Shown here: piece by piece, positions 22,619 through 32,001 of the stretch
Layout of the letters: each line of letters opens with the position of its first letter
Position numbering within the stretch: position 1 is the stretch's first letter
NCBI RefSeq assembly: GCF_003711225.1
Contig: NZ_CP031030.1
Location: 2,542,001-2,606,000 of the forward strand
Length of the DNA: 64,000 nucleotides
From: Runella sp. SP2
GTDB lineage: Bacteria; Bacteroidota; Bacteroidia; Cytophagales; Spirosomataceae
Direction: 5' to 3'
Translations under genes and position numbers: made by a program
Notes under the pieces: generated by a model
Database searches by the model: none
What the model was told of the DNA's origin: nothing
The model's input: only the letters and a program-made list of their open reading frames with translations

Positions 22619-23932
22619 TTACCAACGTGTTGCCATAAATTTCCAGCCTGATACTACTTTTTGCATTTCGATTTCGTCGTCGCGTTTGGTCAGGCCGCAT
22701 TTTAAGTAGTTTTCGTGCAATTTGGCCAAGGCCGCTTTGTCCAACTCTACACCCAAACCTGGGCCTTCGGGAACGGCAACGGCGCCTTCTTCAAATTTCA
22801 AACGGCCGCCCACCACGATTTCGTCCGACTGCCACGGGTAGTGGGTATCGAGAGCGTAACGTAGGTTAGGAATAGCCGCTCCCAAGTGCACCATCGCCGC
22901 CAACGAAATCCCCAAATGCGAGTTGGAGTGCATCGACAAATCACGCCCAAAGGTTTCGCAAACGCTGGTGAGTTTCATAGATTCTTGCAAGCCACCCCAA
23001 AAATGGTGGTCGCTCAAAATAATGTCCTCCGAACCTAACTCAATCGCCTTGGGAATATCACCAAACGAAGTTGTACACATATTGGTTGCCAACGGTGTTT
23101 TGAGCGCTTTCCGAACCATCGCCATATTTTGCTGGCCACGGCAGGGGTCTTCCAAGTACTCAAGCACCCCCTCCATTTCTTTGCCGTACTGGATGGAGGT
23201 TTCTACCGTCCAGAGAGCATTGGGGTCTAAACGCAAAGGGACATCGGGGCCAAAAGCTTTGTGCAAGGCCAAAATAGCATCCACTTCTTGGCGCGGCTCA
23301 AATACGCCCCCTTTGAGCTTAATCGACTTAAAACCAAACGCTTTGCACATGGCATGTGCTTGGGCAACAATCTCTTCGGGGTTGAGCGCACTCGCCTGAC
23401 GAGCCGCCGCCCAGCCCGTGGCATTGGGGTCGGTTCCAAACTCAAGTTTGCCCCCTGCTCCTTCGTATTTATAAAACAAATAAGCCGAAAACGGCACTGC
23501 ATCGCGCCGACGCCCGCCTAACAAATCGACGACGGGGCGGTTGATGATTTTACCAATAATGTCCAAACACGCTACTTCAATGGAGCTAAACACGTGCACA
23601 ACCGTACGTTGGTCCCAAGGGGTAAACCCACGGTCGGCAGGTTTTTCAGTGCCAAATTCGGCTTGAAGAATGTCCTTGATTTTATTGAGTTGGAACGGGT
23701 CTTGGCCAATGATTAGGCGTTTGCTTCGCTCCAGTGCCTTGTCGATGTCGATATTGCCAGGGATTTCACTGATTCCTACGATGTTATCGTCGGTGATAAG
23801 TTCCACCACCGTACGCAGCGCATAAGGCGCGTGAAGCCCCGCCGCATTGAGCAAAGGCGGGTCCACCACCGCGATGGGTGTAATGTTAAATTCTTTAATT
23901 CGTGGTCCTTGGGAGGGAAGGCTGATTGACAT
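22619..23932 (-). CDS. gudD: Glucarate dehydratase
   Basis: This 437-aa enolase-superfamily enzyme is close to the 446 aa of E. coli GudD. Markers are SIKLKGGVFEPRQEVDAI (catalytic Lys), RLDPNALWTVE and LEDPCRGQQ (metal ligands), LSDHHFWGG and SMHSNSHLGISLA (catalytic His). It removes water from D-glucarate to give 5-dehydro-4-deoxy-D-glucarate, the substrate of KdgD encoded immediately downstream. A hairpin at 23953-24020 separates it from the mannonate-dehydratase-like gene. The substrate could include L-idarate, as in other GudD enzymes. Confidence 0.93.
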   Translation of the reverse strand: MSISLPSQGPRIKEFNITPIAVVDPPLLNAAGLHAPYALRTVVELITDDNIVGISEIPGNIDIDKALERSKRLIIGQDPFQLNKIKDILQAEFGTEKPADRGFTPWDQRTVVHVFSSIEVACLDIIGKIINRPVVDLLGGRRRDAVPFSAYLFYKYEGAGGKLEFGTDPNATGWAAARQASALNPEEIVAQAHAMCKAFGFKSIKLKGGVFEPRQEVDAILALHKAFGPDVPLRLDPNALWTVETSIQYGKEMEGVLEYLEDPCRGQQNMAMVRKALKTPLATNMCTTSFGDIPKAIELGSEDIILSDHHFWGGLQESMKLTSVCETFGRDLSMHSNSHLGISLAAMVHLGAAIPNLRYALDTHYPWQSDEIVVGGRLKFEEGAVAVPEGPGLGVELDKAALAKLHENYLKCGLTKRDDEIEMQKVVSGWKFMATRW

Positions 23933-23952
23933 AAAAAGTTGAATAAATTGGT

Positions 23953-24020
23953 AAAGACGTAAGATTGATTAAAACGAATTACTTTTTAAAAGCGCTTCTT
24001 GTGCCCAATCTTACGTCTTT
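23953..24020 (-). terminator. Hairpin between the mannonate-dehydratase-like gene and gudD
   Basis: AAAGACGTAAGATTG (23953-23967) is exactly complementary to 24006-24020, with a 38-base loop. It follows the stop of the upstream gene (24045) and may terminate or attenuate read-through into gudD-kdgD. Confidence 0.6.
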
Positions 24021-24044
24021 GGGGTCTTTTTTTTATCAATGATA

Positions 24045-25163
24045 TTAGGCCGTTTCGCTGGCAACTACTTGCAACAAACCTTTGATGTAACCGTAACAAA
24101 ACGCAAAGGCTTCTTGAGTACTGTTAGCTGCATGGTGGTGCGGTACGTGGTCGGGCATAACCATCCCCGAATACCCCACGTCGCGTAATGCCCTAACGAC
24201 CTTAACAAAATCCATGTCCCCGTTGTCGGGATAGACTTCTTGGAAATTATTGAAACTGCCTTTGATGTTTCTTAGGTGAACGTTAAAAATCTGATTGCGC
24301 TCCCCTACCCATTTGATGATGGGAAAAATTTCATTTTTGGGGTCTTTTAATCCCTCAGCAATGGAGCCAATGCAAAAGTTAAAGCCATGGTATTCACTGT
24401 CGTACAATTTGGCAAAACGTTGAATTCCTTTAAATACATCGGGGCTGTTCCAACGCATCACGCCACGGTAAGCCGCTGGCACTGGCGGGTCGGCGATATG
24501 GTTCGCGAGTTTGACTTTGTACTCTTTGGCCACGGGAAGTAATCGGTCGAGCAAATACGTAATTCGTTCAAAAATTTGGTCGATTGATACATCTCCTGCC
24601 ACCGTTTTAGGGTCGTTACGTTTCAATGCTTCTTCGTAATTCCAAACGCTGTATTCAGCATTTCCGCGCTTGGGGTCGGTGTATTTTCCCGTCCGCAACA
24701 CGGGCAAAATGGTCGTATTGTAGTTCAATACTTTAATGCCCGATTTGCCCGCCACTTGAATCATTTGTTGTAAATACTCAATCTCACGGTCGCGTTCAGG
24801 GCTTTTCCCCAACATAATATTGGGGTAAATCACGCGGTCGATTCCCGCCGAACTCAAGGGATAATGGTACGCGTCCAAACTAATTCCGTACTTTTCGCAG
24901 GCTTCTTTTTTGGCCAACGAATCCTCCAAATCCCAGCCTTTACCTGGAATTACTTTTGGCGCACCGCCGTCGATATTAAAGATACCATGACGGGCCTTAA
25001 ATTCGAGATTTTCAACGCTCGTCCCGCCCGATTGGCAGCCTGCTTTCATCAATACTTTTTTGGGAGGCGTAACAAGCGACGCCGCATGGGCTTTTTCGGC
25101 ACCTGTCACCGAAGCACTTACCGACCCTACGGCAACTGCTTTGAGAAAATTACTACGTTTCAT
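24045..25163 (-). CDS. Exported mannonate-dehydratase-like TIM-barrel protein
   Basis: This 372-aa protein has an export signal (MKRSNFLKAVAVGSVSASVT…AHA), of weak Tat type (KR rather than RR). The body has UxuA-like features: KLANHIADPPVP, FNFCIGSIAEGL, FNVHLRNIKGSFNNFQE, GDMDFVKVVRALRDVGYSG and VMPDHVPHHH. UxuA makes 2-keto-3-deoxygluconate from D-mannonate in the cytoplasm, so an exported member is unusual and its substrate may differ. It is co-directional with the GntP permease (21-bp gap), which suggests it acts on a sugar acid related to what that permease carries. Confidence 0.8.
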   Translation of the reverse strand: MKRSNFLKAVAVGSVSASVTGAEKAHAASLVTPPKKVLMKAGCQSGGTSVENLEFKARHGIFNIDGGAPKVIPGKGWDLEDSLAKKEACEKYGISLDAYHYPLSSAGIDRVIYPNIMLGKSPERDREIEYLQQMIQVAGKSGIKVLNYNTTILPVLRTGKYTDPKRGNAEYSVWNYEEALKRNDPKTVAGDVSIDQIFERITYLLDRLLPVAKEYKVKLANHIADPPVPAAYRGVMRWNSPDVFKGIQRFAKLYDSEYHGFNFCIGSIAEGLKDPKNEIFPIIKWVGERNQIFNVHLRNIKGSFNNFQEVYPDNGDMDFVKVVRALRDVGYSGMVMPDHVPHHHAANSTQEAFAFCYGYIKGLLQVVASETA

Positions 25164-25184
25164 CTTATTTTAAACGGTTATTTT

Positions 25185-26615
25185 TTATACCAATGGAAAC
25201 AAAGCCGCTCCAATCATAATGACAATCAAACCCGTCAGCCCCATCACTACCAACAAGGGCGAAATGGTTTTGAGGGCTTCTTTTTCCGTAAGATTGCTCA
25301 ATTTACAGATAATCCAAAAACCAGCATCATTCATCCAAGGCACTAATTTTGAGCCACATCCAATCGCTAACCCTAAATAAACAGGGTGAAATGACAGGTT
25401 GGCGTTGCTGGCCATTCCTGACAAAATACCCGAGGCTGTAATCAACGCCACCGTAGCTGAACCTTGGGCAGTGCGCACCACGGCCGCAATAAAAAATGCC
25501 ATTGGAATAAGTGCCATTTGGTATTCTTTGGTCATATCAGCAATGCGGCCACTGATGCCCGTTTGCTGCAACATTCCCCCAAACGCACCACCCGCCGCCG
25601 TAATCAAAATAATCCCTCCGCCACTCATCAAGGCCGACTGTACAAAAGGTGTTAATCCGTCTTTTTTAGCGTCCTTTTTCTGACTTGCCAACACCCACAA
25701 CGCAATGAAACCTCCCGTGAGAATGGCAATGTTTTTATCGCCAAAAAATTTCACAATTGCCACCAAGGTGGTAGAGACTTCACTTGCTTTAAAAAAGGCG
25801 CTAAAAGCAGTATCGAGACAAATAAAAAACAAAGGAACAGCTACAGGCAGCAACGAAACACCCAACGAAGGGAGCTGTTTGGTTTCCTTGGCCGCAATCG
25901 ACTTCATGTCTTCCAGTTTCGCATCCAGCGAGTCGCGGAGTTCAATTGGCCATTTTTTATTGGCCCAAAGGGCAAAAAAGTAACCCGAGGTAATGGTAAA
26001 AAGCCCCACAATTACGCCCGTCACCATCATCAAGCCCATCGGAATGTGCATTTCGCCAATCAGGAACAACGGTCCAGGCGCAGGGGGCACCAGCGAATTG
26101 GCCATTGCCGCCCCCGCCATGATACACAACACCAACAAAAGGTAATTTTTACCAATGCGGAGGGTCATGGCTTTGGCAAGAGGTACCATCAAAAATAAAA
26201 CGGTATCAAAAAAAACGGGGATTCCGAGGAAAAAACTGCTTAGTAGAAAGGCAATCGGGGCTTTTTCAATGCCTGTCAATCGAAGTATCGACCGAATGAT
26301 GCGCTCGGCCGCGCCACTTTCTAGCATACATTTCCCAATAATGGCGGCCATTGCTATCAGAATGCCAATTTTGGCGCAGGTATTTCCAAACTCGGTAGCA
26401 ATGCGCTCACCCACGCTCTTTTTGGCCATCGCCAAGGCCGCAGCGGGGGCCGTGCCTTTGGACAAAGCGTATTGCTCAATGACTTCGGGGGGTGTCAACA
26501 TCGCAACGGCAAGAGCACCTAACAACAGTGCCAAAAATGGATGTAGCTTGACGCCAATGATTCCACCCACCACAATCAATACGCCCACCGACAAAATAAA
26601 TAAGGGATCAGACAT
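25185..26615 (-). CDS. GntP-family gluconate/sugar-acid:H+ symporter (copy 1)
   Basis: This 476-aa membrane protein has about 12-14 hydrophobic segments and GntP-family blocks: GVKLHPFLALLLGALAVAML, EFGNTCAKIGILIAMAAIIG, VPPAPGPLFLIGEM and TAQGSATVALITASG. It should import gluconate or a related sugar acid with protons. It is strongly similar along its length to the permease at 35531, so the two are paralogues. It heads a co-directional group with the mannonate-dehydratase-like gene and gudD-kdgD, which suggests glucarate- or hexuronate-derived substrates. Confidence 0.9.
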   Translation of the reverse strand: MSDPLFILSVGVLIVVGGIIGVKLHPFLALLLGALAVAMLTPPEVIEQYALSKGTAPAAALAMAKKSVGERIATEFGNTCAKIGILIAMAAIIGKCMLESGAAERIIRSILRLTGIEKAPIAFLLSSFFLGIPVFFDTVLFLMVPLAKAMTLRIGKNYLLLVLCIMAGAAMANSLVPPAPGPLFLIGEMHIPMGLMMVTGVIVGLFTITSGYFFALWANKKWPIELRDSLDAKLEDMKSIAAKETKQLPSLGVSLLPVAVPLFFICLDTAFSAFFKASEVSTTLVAIVKFFGDKNIAILTGGFIALWVLASQKKDAKKDGLTPFVQSALMSGGGIILITAAGGAFGGMLQQTGISGRIADMTKEYQMALIPMAFFIAAVVRTAQGSATVALITASGILSGMASNANLSFHPVYLGLAIGCGSKLVPWMNDAGFWIICKLSNLTEKEALKTISPLLVVMGLTGLIVIMIGAALFPLV

Positions 26616-26676
26616 TCAGGGTTTTAGGTTTAGGTTTTTCAATTTTTCCAAGCTTGGCAAGTCTTGCTATTAAATA

Positions 26677-26777
26677 TTCAACCTCACCCCACCCTCTCCC
26701 TTCTGGAGAGGGCTTTAAATTCCCTTCTCCAGAAAGGACGGGGCCGCCCGAGCGGAAGGGTTAGGGATGAGGTTGAA
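26677..26777. repeat. Long imperfect palindromic intergenic element
   Basis: The ends TTCAACCTCAcCCC (from 26677) and GGGATGAGGTTGAA (to 26777) are complementary. Inner arms CCCTTCTGGAGAGGG and CCCTTCTCCAGAAAGG give further pairing. This resembles REP-type intergenic elements. It lies between the GntP gene start and the SusD gene end on the same strand and may separate the two transcripts. Confidence 0.65.
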
Positions 26778-26803
26778 CTTTGCAAGTAAAATCATAAAGA
26801 TTC

Positions 26804-28354
26804 TTATTTTTTATCCCACCAGATGCGGGTATCCAACAAGTTAGGACCTTGACGGTCGATGGCCTTTTGGACATTTACTTTATTGACATTCAACTCGGCA
26901 TCGGTGTAAGTCAAACGGCGAATAAATGGCTCCGTTTTAAGGTCTTTCCCAGGATACGTATTCGGTGTTAACACGGGGAAATCGCTTCTTCGGAAGTTTG
27001 CCCACGACTCAGGGCCATTCAGGAAGGTTGCCACCCAGTATTGCGTATTAATTTGCTCCAACTCTTTTCCAACGGCTAACGGATTCGCTTTCACGTACGT
27101 ATCTATCGCCGCGTCGGCAATAGCCGTATTTGCACCGTAACTCGCATATTGCTGCATGTTGGCCTTTATCCCGTTGGCATACAGTGTGGCGGCATCGCCC
27201 GTTGTCCATTTCCGATACACCGCCTCTGCCAACAACAGTTGGGTTTGGGCATAGGTCACCAAAAAGCTAGGCGCCGTTAAGCCGCCCATACGCGTACGAT
27301 CCAATTGACTATAATCCCACAAACTTGCCAGTTTTTTAGCGGCAACGGCGGTGCTTATTGTCGTGTTGTCGTAGCCTTGAGGAGCCCCAATCTGAACCGC
27401 AGACGTACGATTGGCCCGCGACTCCACCTGCTGGGCACCGCTGGTTGCACCCACGTAGCGCACCGCAATCGAGGCTAAGCGCGGGTCATTATTTTTATTC
27501 AAATACTCCACAAAATCTTCGGAAAGGTAAAAGAACGCCGACTGCCCCCCGTTGAGTTGTGAACCAATAGGATTGGTAAAACTCGCATTGTGACGAATGA
27601 TCGCATTGTCTGCGTTGGATTGCATCACCCCACCCGTCACGGCCTTCGCGACGTATTCTGCCGCTTTTGCTGGGTTTACCTTTGATAAACGCATGGCCGC
27701 TCTCAACAAAAGTGAATACCCCAATCGCTTCCATTTGGTGACGTCTCCATCGTACAACAAATCGGTAGTTGCTCTGGCTTTAGAGGCATCCAGAGCAGCC
27801 GAAGCACCGTCTAATTCACTCAGAATCGCCATATACACCGACTCTTGGGTGTCGTAAACAGGCGTTGAAATGCCTTCCAAATAATTTCGGCCTGCTTGAG
27901 TATAGGGAATATCGCCGTAGGTATCGGTCAAAATCATGAACGAATACGCCTGCCAAATCCGAATCATATTGTAGAGGTTCGAGCGCGCAGGGATATCTTT
28001 GGTTTTAGCTAGAGCATCTGTCAGTTCTTTGATGTTGGTTTGGTAATACGTATTCCAATTACCCGACGCTACCCCGCGATTGTCTTGGTTAAAATTCGCC
28101 GCCGACCCTTGCCCGCTAAAGGGCGTAATCATCTGCTTGACGATGGTCGTTTCGTAACTCAAGTTCCCGTAGGCAGGTGCCGTATTGACAATGGCCGTAT
28201 TGAGTTGATAGCCAGGGTCAACGGCCGTGAGGGCAATGGGGTTTACGTTCATTTCATCAAACCCTTTATCGCAGCCAACCAAGCCCCCCACTCCAACAAC
28301 GATTGTCGTCCAAAAAGGGAGCGAAAAAGCCAATTTTCTGATTATATTTTTCAT
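26804..28354 (-). CDS. SusD/RagB-family surface lipoprotein
   Basis: This 516-aa protein has a lipoprotein signal peptide with lipobox GLVGC (Cys 28) followed by DKGFDEMNVNP, as in the SusD-like_2 subfamily. The body has the tetratricopeptide-like helices and aromatic-rich loops of SusD proteins (NMIRIWQAYSFMILTDTYGD, PYTQAGRNY, LLLAEAVYRKW). It captures a substrate at the outer surface and caps the SusC pore encoded directly upstream (65-bp gap). The flanking aldarate genes suggest a sugar-acid-containing glycan or oligomer, but the ligand is not shown. Confidence 0.92.
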   Translation of the reverse strand: MKNIIRKLAFSLPFWTTIVVGVGGLVGCDKGFDEMNVNPIALTAVDPGYQLNTAIVNTAPAYGNLSYETTIVKQMITPFSGQGSAANFNQDNRGVASGNWNTYYQTNIKELTDALAKTKDIPARSNLYNMIRIWQAYSFMILTDTYGDIPYTQAGRNYLEGISTPVYDTQESVYMAILSELDGASAALDASKARATTDLLYDGDVTKWKRLGYSLLLRAAMRLSKVNPAKAAEYVAKAVTGGVMQSNADNAIIRHNASFTNPIGSQLNGGQSAFFYLSEDFVEYLNKNNDPRLASIAVRYVGATSGAQQVESRANRTSAVQIGAPQGYDNTTISTAVAAKKLASLWDYSQLDRTRMGGLTAPSFLVTYAQTQLLLAEAVYRKWTTGDAATLYANGIKANMQQYASYGANTAIADAAIDTYVKANPLAVGKELEQINTQYWVATFLNGPESWANFRRSDFPVLTPNTYPGKDLKTEPFIRRLTYTDAELNVNKVNVQKAIDRQGPNLLDTRIWWDKK

Positions 28355-28394
28355 TGTTTGTATCCTTTTATTGTTTCCCCGAAAGCTTAGGAAT

Positions 28395-28421
28395 AAGCCC
28401 CCATCGGGGGTTTGGGAGCTT
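28395..28421 (-). repeat. C-rich palindromic element, copy 1 of 4
   Basis: On the minus strand this reads AGCTCCCAAACCCCCGATGG and continues GGGCTT. It overlaps the SusC stop codon and forms a CCCCC/GGGGG hairpin in the SusC-SusD gap. Related copies are at 34760-34786, 35432-35458 and 35504-35529. Confidence 0.6.
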
Positions 28422-31400
28422 AAAACTTCACATTTAAGTTAAAGCCAATGTTTCTGGTAATCGGTAGTCCCGTAGCTTCGAGACCCACGAGGTTATCCGA
28501 CGGAAATCCAAACTGCTCTGGGTGAATGTTTGGCACCCATTTTTTGATGACCGCTACGTTGTTAGCGACGGCATTGAGGCGGATTCCTTTAACAAATCGA
28601 CGGTTGGCGGGCAACAATTTGCTCAAATCATAACCCAACGAAATCTGGCGTAGCTGCCAAAGCCCTGCGTTGTAAACAAACTCTTCGGCGATGTTTTGCG
28701 AGCGTACCGTTTCGTAAAATGCCTGAACAACCGACTTGGTTTTATTCACCTCACCGTTCGGATTTACGCCGTCTCCAATGACGAAATTCTCCGCCCGACC
28801 TACCAACGTGGCTTTGTGCAAACCATGACGCCACGCGTTGTGGTTGGTACCAGAAATCATCTTATGACCCAATTTAAAGTCAATCAAAAACGATAGCTCT
28901 ACGCCTTTGAAATTGAAACTATTGGTGATTCCACCTACCCAAAGTGGTAAGGCGCTGCCAAACGGAATTTGGGTAGCAGTACGAAGTGGACGGCCATTGC
29001 CCGCGTCAAATACTTGGCGGCCTTGGGCGTCGCGGAGGTAACCAAATCCGAACAACTGCCCCATTGGTTGCCCCACCACCTGGCGCAACTCACCCGTAAA
29101 TTCACCCGTTCCGACGGTAATCATGTTATCGCTCACGCCGCTTCCCAAATCCAGCACTTTGGTTTTGTTATACGCCGCGTTCAAAATAAGGCTCCAAGTG
29201 AGGTCTTCACGCCGAATGGGGTTAAGTGTCACCAACATTTCGACACCTCGGTTTTGGCTTTGGCCTACGTTGATAAGTTGCGTTAAGTACCCCCCTGCAT
29301 TGGAGGTCTGCGCCCGCAAAATTTGGTCAGAAGACAGTTTGTCGTAGTAGGTAAAATCAAGTCCCAAGAAATTATTAAACAACTTCAACTCCAAGCCAAA
29401 CTCTTTCTCTGAGACGCGCATGGGGCGTAAGTTAGGGTTCGGTACGGTACTGCCACTGATTGTTCCCAAAGGCTGGGCAACGCCCGTTGGCGAAGGAAAC
29501 TGCTGCGCGTTGATGCTGTAAAAGAGGTTGTTAGCATAGGGCGACACGTCGGTATCACTACCCACTTCGGCGTAGGCAGCCCTGATTTTTCCGAAATTAA
29601 TCCAAGTGGGCAACTTCGTCGCAAAGGCTTGTGAAAACACAAAGCTTGCGGTAATAGATGGATACAAAATGCTTCTGTTGGCTGGCGACAACGTTGAAAA
29701 CCAATCGTTGCGTACGGTTCCGTTCAAAAACAAATAATCTTTGTACGACACCTCAGCCGACGCATAGAGGGAGTTCACTTGACGCTCAGAAAAATCGTAC
29801 GTGGCATCACGCAAACGACCGTTTCCAACGGTATATAGGTTTCTGGTATAAAAATCTTGCACAAATACATTGTGGCGGCTGATTCGGCGATACATTTGGT
29901 TGCCTCCCACGTTCACGTTCATCCCAATGACCCCAAACGTACGATTAGCCCCCAACAAGAAATCGGCATTAAGTTCACGTACACTACGCGCATCTTGTAC
30001 AAATTGTCCATTTACAAAACCTGCGGGAGCGGCAGGTTGTCGCTGCGTACCCGTTGGGAGGTTATAATCTTGCTCTCTCGAATAGTAATCCTGCCCAACC
30101 CGACCTTGCAAAAACAACCAATCAGTAAAGTTATAACGCGCAGTTAGGTTGCCAAAAACACGGTCATTCCGAATATTATCAAAGCGTTTAAGCGCAAAAT
30201 AAGGGTTAGTACGGTTCGTAAATCGTGACCAAACCACTTCGTTTCCGTTGGCATCTTCCGCATTTTTTTCCAATAAATCGAGCGGCATCGAATTTGCCAT
30301 GTTGAAAATAATCACGGGACTGTAATCTTGTTCGGCAATGTTTGGGGGATTTTTACGGTATTCGTTTGAGTAATTAACGTTTCCCGAAACGGTCAGTTTT
30401 TTGGCAAACGTTTGGGTAAAACCAAGGTTGATTGTCCGACGGTGATAGCCCGAATTTCGGAGAATGGTGCGGTTGTCTAAGTTAGATACCGAAAGGCTAA
30501 ATCCTCCATTTTCACCTCCAGAAGATAGCGTCATGGTGTTGGTCCAAGTATATCCTTTTTGGTAAAACTGTGAAATTTGATTCCGCTGTGGCTCATACGG
30601 AACGGTGATGTTGTCGAACAAAACTTGTGTCATTCCAGGCTGGAATTTTTCTCCAAAACTCCACTGTCCCGACGTAGGGAAGGCCGCCGTTGGACGCAAG
30701 CCGTTTTCACCTTGACCGTATTCATATTGATAATCGGTGTAATCCAAGGGAGTTTCGGACGTAAAATTGGAATTATAAGTCAAAGAAACGCCCGAGCCCG
30801 AACCACGATTTTTGGTCGTAATCATAATAACGCCGTCTTTGGCACGAGAGCCATACAAGGCCGAAGCCGCCGCACCTTTCAAAACTGTCATCGACTCAAT
30901 GTCATCAGGGTTGATACTACTCAAGCCGTCACCACCGTCGGAGGTACGGTTGCTTCCTCTTTCGGAAACATCACCGCGCGCGCCGTTGTTGGTATTGTCG
31001 ATGGGCACACCGTTGACCACAATCAAAGGAGAATTATTTCCTCCAAACGACGATTGCCCGCGAATACGAATTTTGCTCGTACCTGCGGGTCCAGACCCCA
31101 ACGATGTGATATTTACCCCCGCCATTTTACCCTGCAACGCATTCATAAAATTGGCAGTACGGTTGACTGTCATTTCGTCTGTCCCTACCGTTGCGGTCGC
31201 ATAACCCACACTTTTTGCTTGTTTTTTTATCCCCAAGGCCGTCACAACCACCTCACCCAACGACTTACTTTCGGGTACTAGCGAAATGTTGATGGCCGTT
31301 TGCGTGCCCACGATGACTTCCTTACTTTCGTATCCGACGTAGCTAAAAACCAGCACCGACGCGTTGTTGGGCACTTCCAGTTGATACGCCCCATCAACGT

Positions 31401-31980
31401 TGGTGGTAGTACCGCGCTGCGTTCCTTTGATCAAGACACTTACGCCTGGCAAACCTACGCCCTTTTCGTCGGACACTTTCCCCTTAATGAGTTCGGCCAG
31501 TAACTCCATTTTTTCTACGGCTCTTACCACCGAAACCTCTGCCGTCAAGGGTTTTTCGGTGAGCTGGGGGGCAATGATGCTTTCTTGAAATCGGGCGTCA
31601 GCTTCCGCCGTTTTTTTTGACTTTTTTGTTTCCAAAATCACGTAAGCCCCTTCTTTTACCTTCTTGTAGTTCAGTCCCGAAACTTTCAAGACCTTTTCTA
31701 AGTTCGACTCCAATGAGGCTTTGTAATCAACAAGGTCAGCGGGTACAACAAGTCCATCTACAAGCCCGCCTTCAAAAAGAATATCAACGCGATAGTAGCT
31801 TTTAAGTTGGCTCAAAACTCCTTTTAACTTTTGAGTTTCAGGAGCCGATTTTTGTTCGGGTTTTGGCGCGAGTTTATACGCTTTGGCATACACCTGCTGC
31901 GACCAACTTGGCCGCCCAAAGAGCAACAAGGCAAGTAGTAAACTACCTACCCAACTTGATTTTTGTAGGTTTGTCTTCAT
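28420..31980 (-). CDS. SusC/RagA-family TonB-dependent outer-membrane importer
   Basis: This 1186-aa protein has a signal peptide, then an STN domain (~45-115, LSQLKSYYRVDILFEGGLVD), a carboxypeptidase-regulatory-like beta-sandwich (~165-240, KGVGLPGVSVLIKGTQRGTT), the SusC signature near 246 (VVVTALGIKK), a plug domain, and a 22-stranded barrel ending NIGFNLNVKF. The STN domain interacts with anti-sigma factors and fits the FecR gene 21 bases upstream. Together with SusD (26804) it imports an oligosaccharide or related molecule under ECF/FecR control. The substrate is unknown. Confidence 0.95.
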   Translation of the reverse strand: MKTNLQKSSWVGSLLLALLLFGRPSWSQQVYAKAYKLAPKPEQKSAPETQKLKGVLSQLKSYYRVDILFEGGLVDGLVVPADLVDYKASLESNLEKVLKVSGLNYKKVKEGAYVILETKKSKKTAEADARFQESIIAPQLTEKPLTAEVSVVRAVEKMELLAELIKGKVSDEKGVGLPGVSVLIKGTQRGTTTNVDGAYQLEVPNNASVLVFSYVGYESKEVIVGTQTAINISLVPESKSLGEVVVTALGIKKQAKSVGYATATVGTDEMTVNRTANFMNALQGKMAGVNITSLGSGPAGTSKIRIRGQSSFGGNNSPLIVVNGVPIDNTNNGARGDVSERGSNRTSDGGDGLSSINPDDIESMTVLKGAAASALYGSRAKDGVIMITTKNRGSGSGVSLTYNSNFTSETPLDYTDYQYEYGQGENGLRPTAAFPTSGQWSFGEKFQPGMTQVLFDNITVPYEPQRNQISQFYQKGYTWTNTMTLSSGGENGGFSLSVSNLDNRTILRNSGYHRRTINLGFTQTFAKKLTVSGNVNYSNEYRKNPPNIAEQDYSPVIIFNMANSMPLDLLEKNAEDANGNEVVWSRFTNRTNPYFALKRFDNIRNDRVFGNLTARYNFTDWLFLQGRVGQDYYSREQDYNLPTGTQRQPAAPAGFVNGQFVQDARSVRELNADFLLGANRTFGVIGMNVNVGGNQMYRRISRHNVFVQDFYTRNLYTVGNGRLRDATYDFSERQVNSLYASAEVSYKDYLFLNGTVRNDWFSTLSPANRSILYPSITASFVFSQAFATKLPTWINFGKIRAAYAEVGSDTDVSPYANNLFYSINAQQFPSPTGVAQPLGTISGSTVPNPNLRPMRVSEKEFGLELKLFNNFLGLDFTYYDKLSSDQILRAQTSNAGGYLTQLINVGQSQNRGVEMLVTLNPIRREDLTWSLILNAAYNKTKVLDLGSGVSDNMITVGTGEFTGELRQVVGQPMGQLFGFGYLRDAQGRQVFDAGNGRPLRTATQIPFGSALPLWVGGITNSFNFKGVELSFLIDFKLGHKMISGTNHNAWRHGLHKATLVGRAENFVIGDGVNPNGEVNKTKSVVQAFYETVRSQNIAEEFVYNAGLWQLRQISLGYDLSKLLPANRRFVKGIRLNAVANNVAVIKKWVPNIHPEQFGFPSDNLVGLEATGLPITRNIGFNLNVKF

Positions 31981-32001
31981 TATAACACAGGTTTGGGTCT
32001 A

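Noticed and set aside
30577-31281. 234-codon rightward frame antisense to the SusC gene
   Set aside because: It mirrors the codon pattern of SusC and has no protein-like features of its own.
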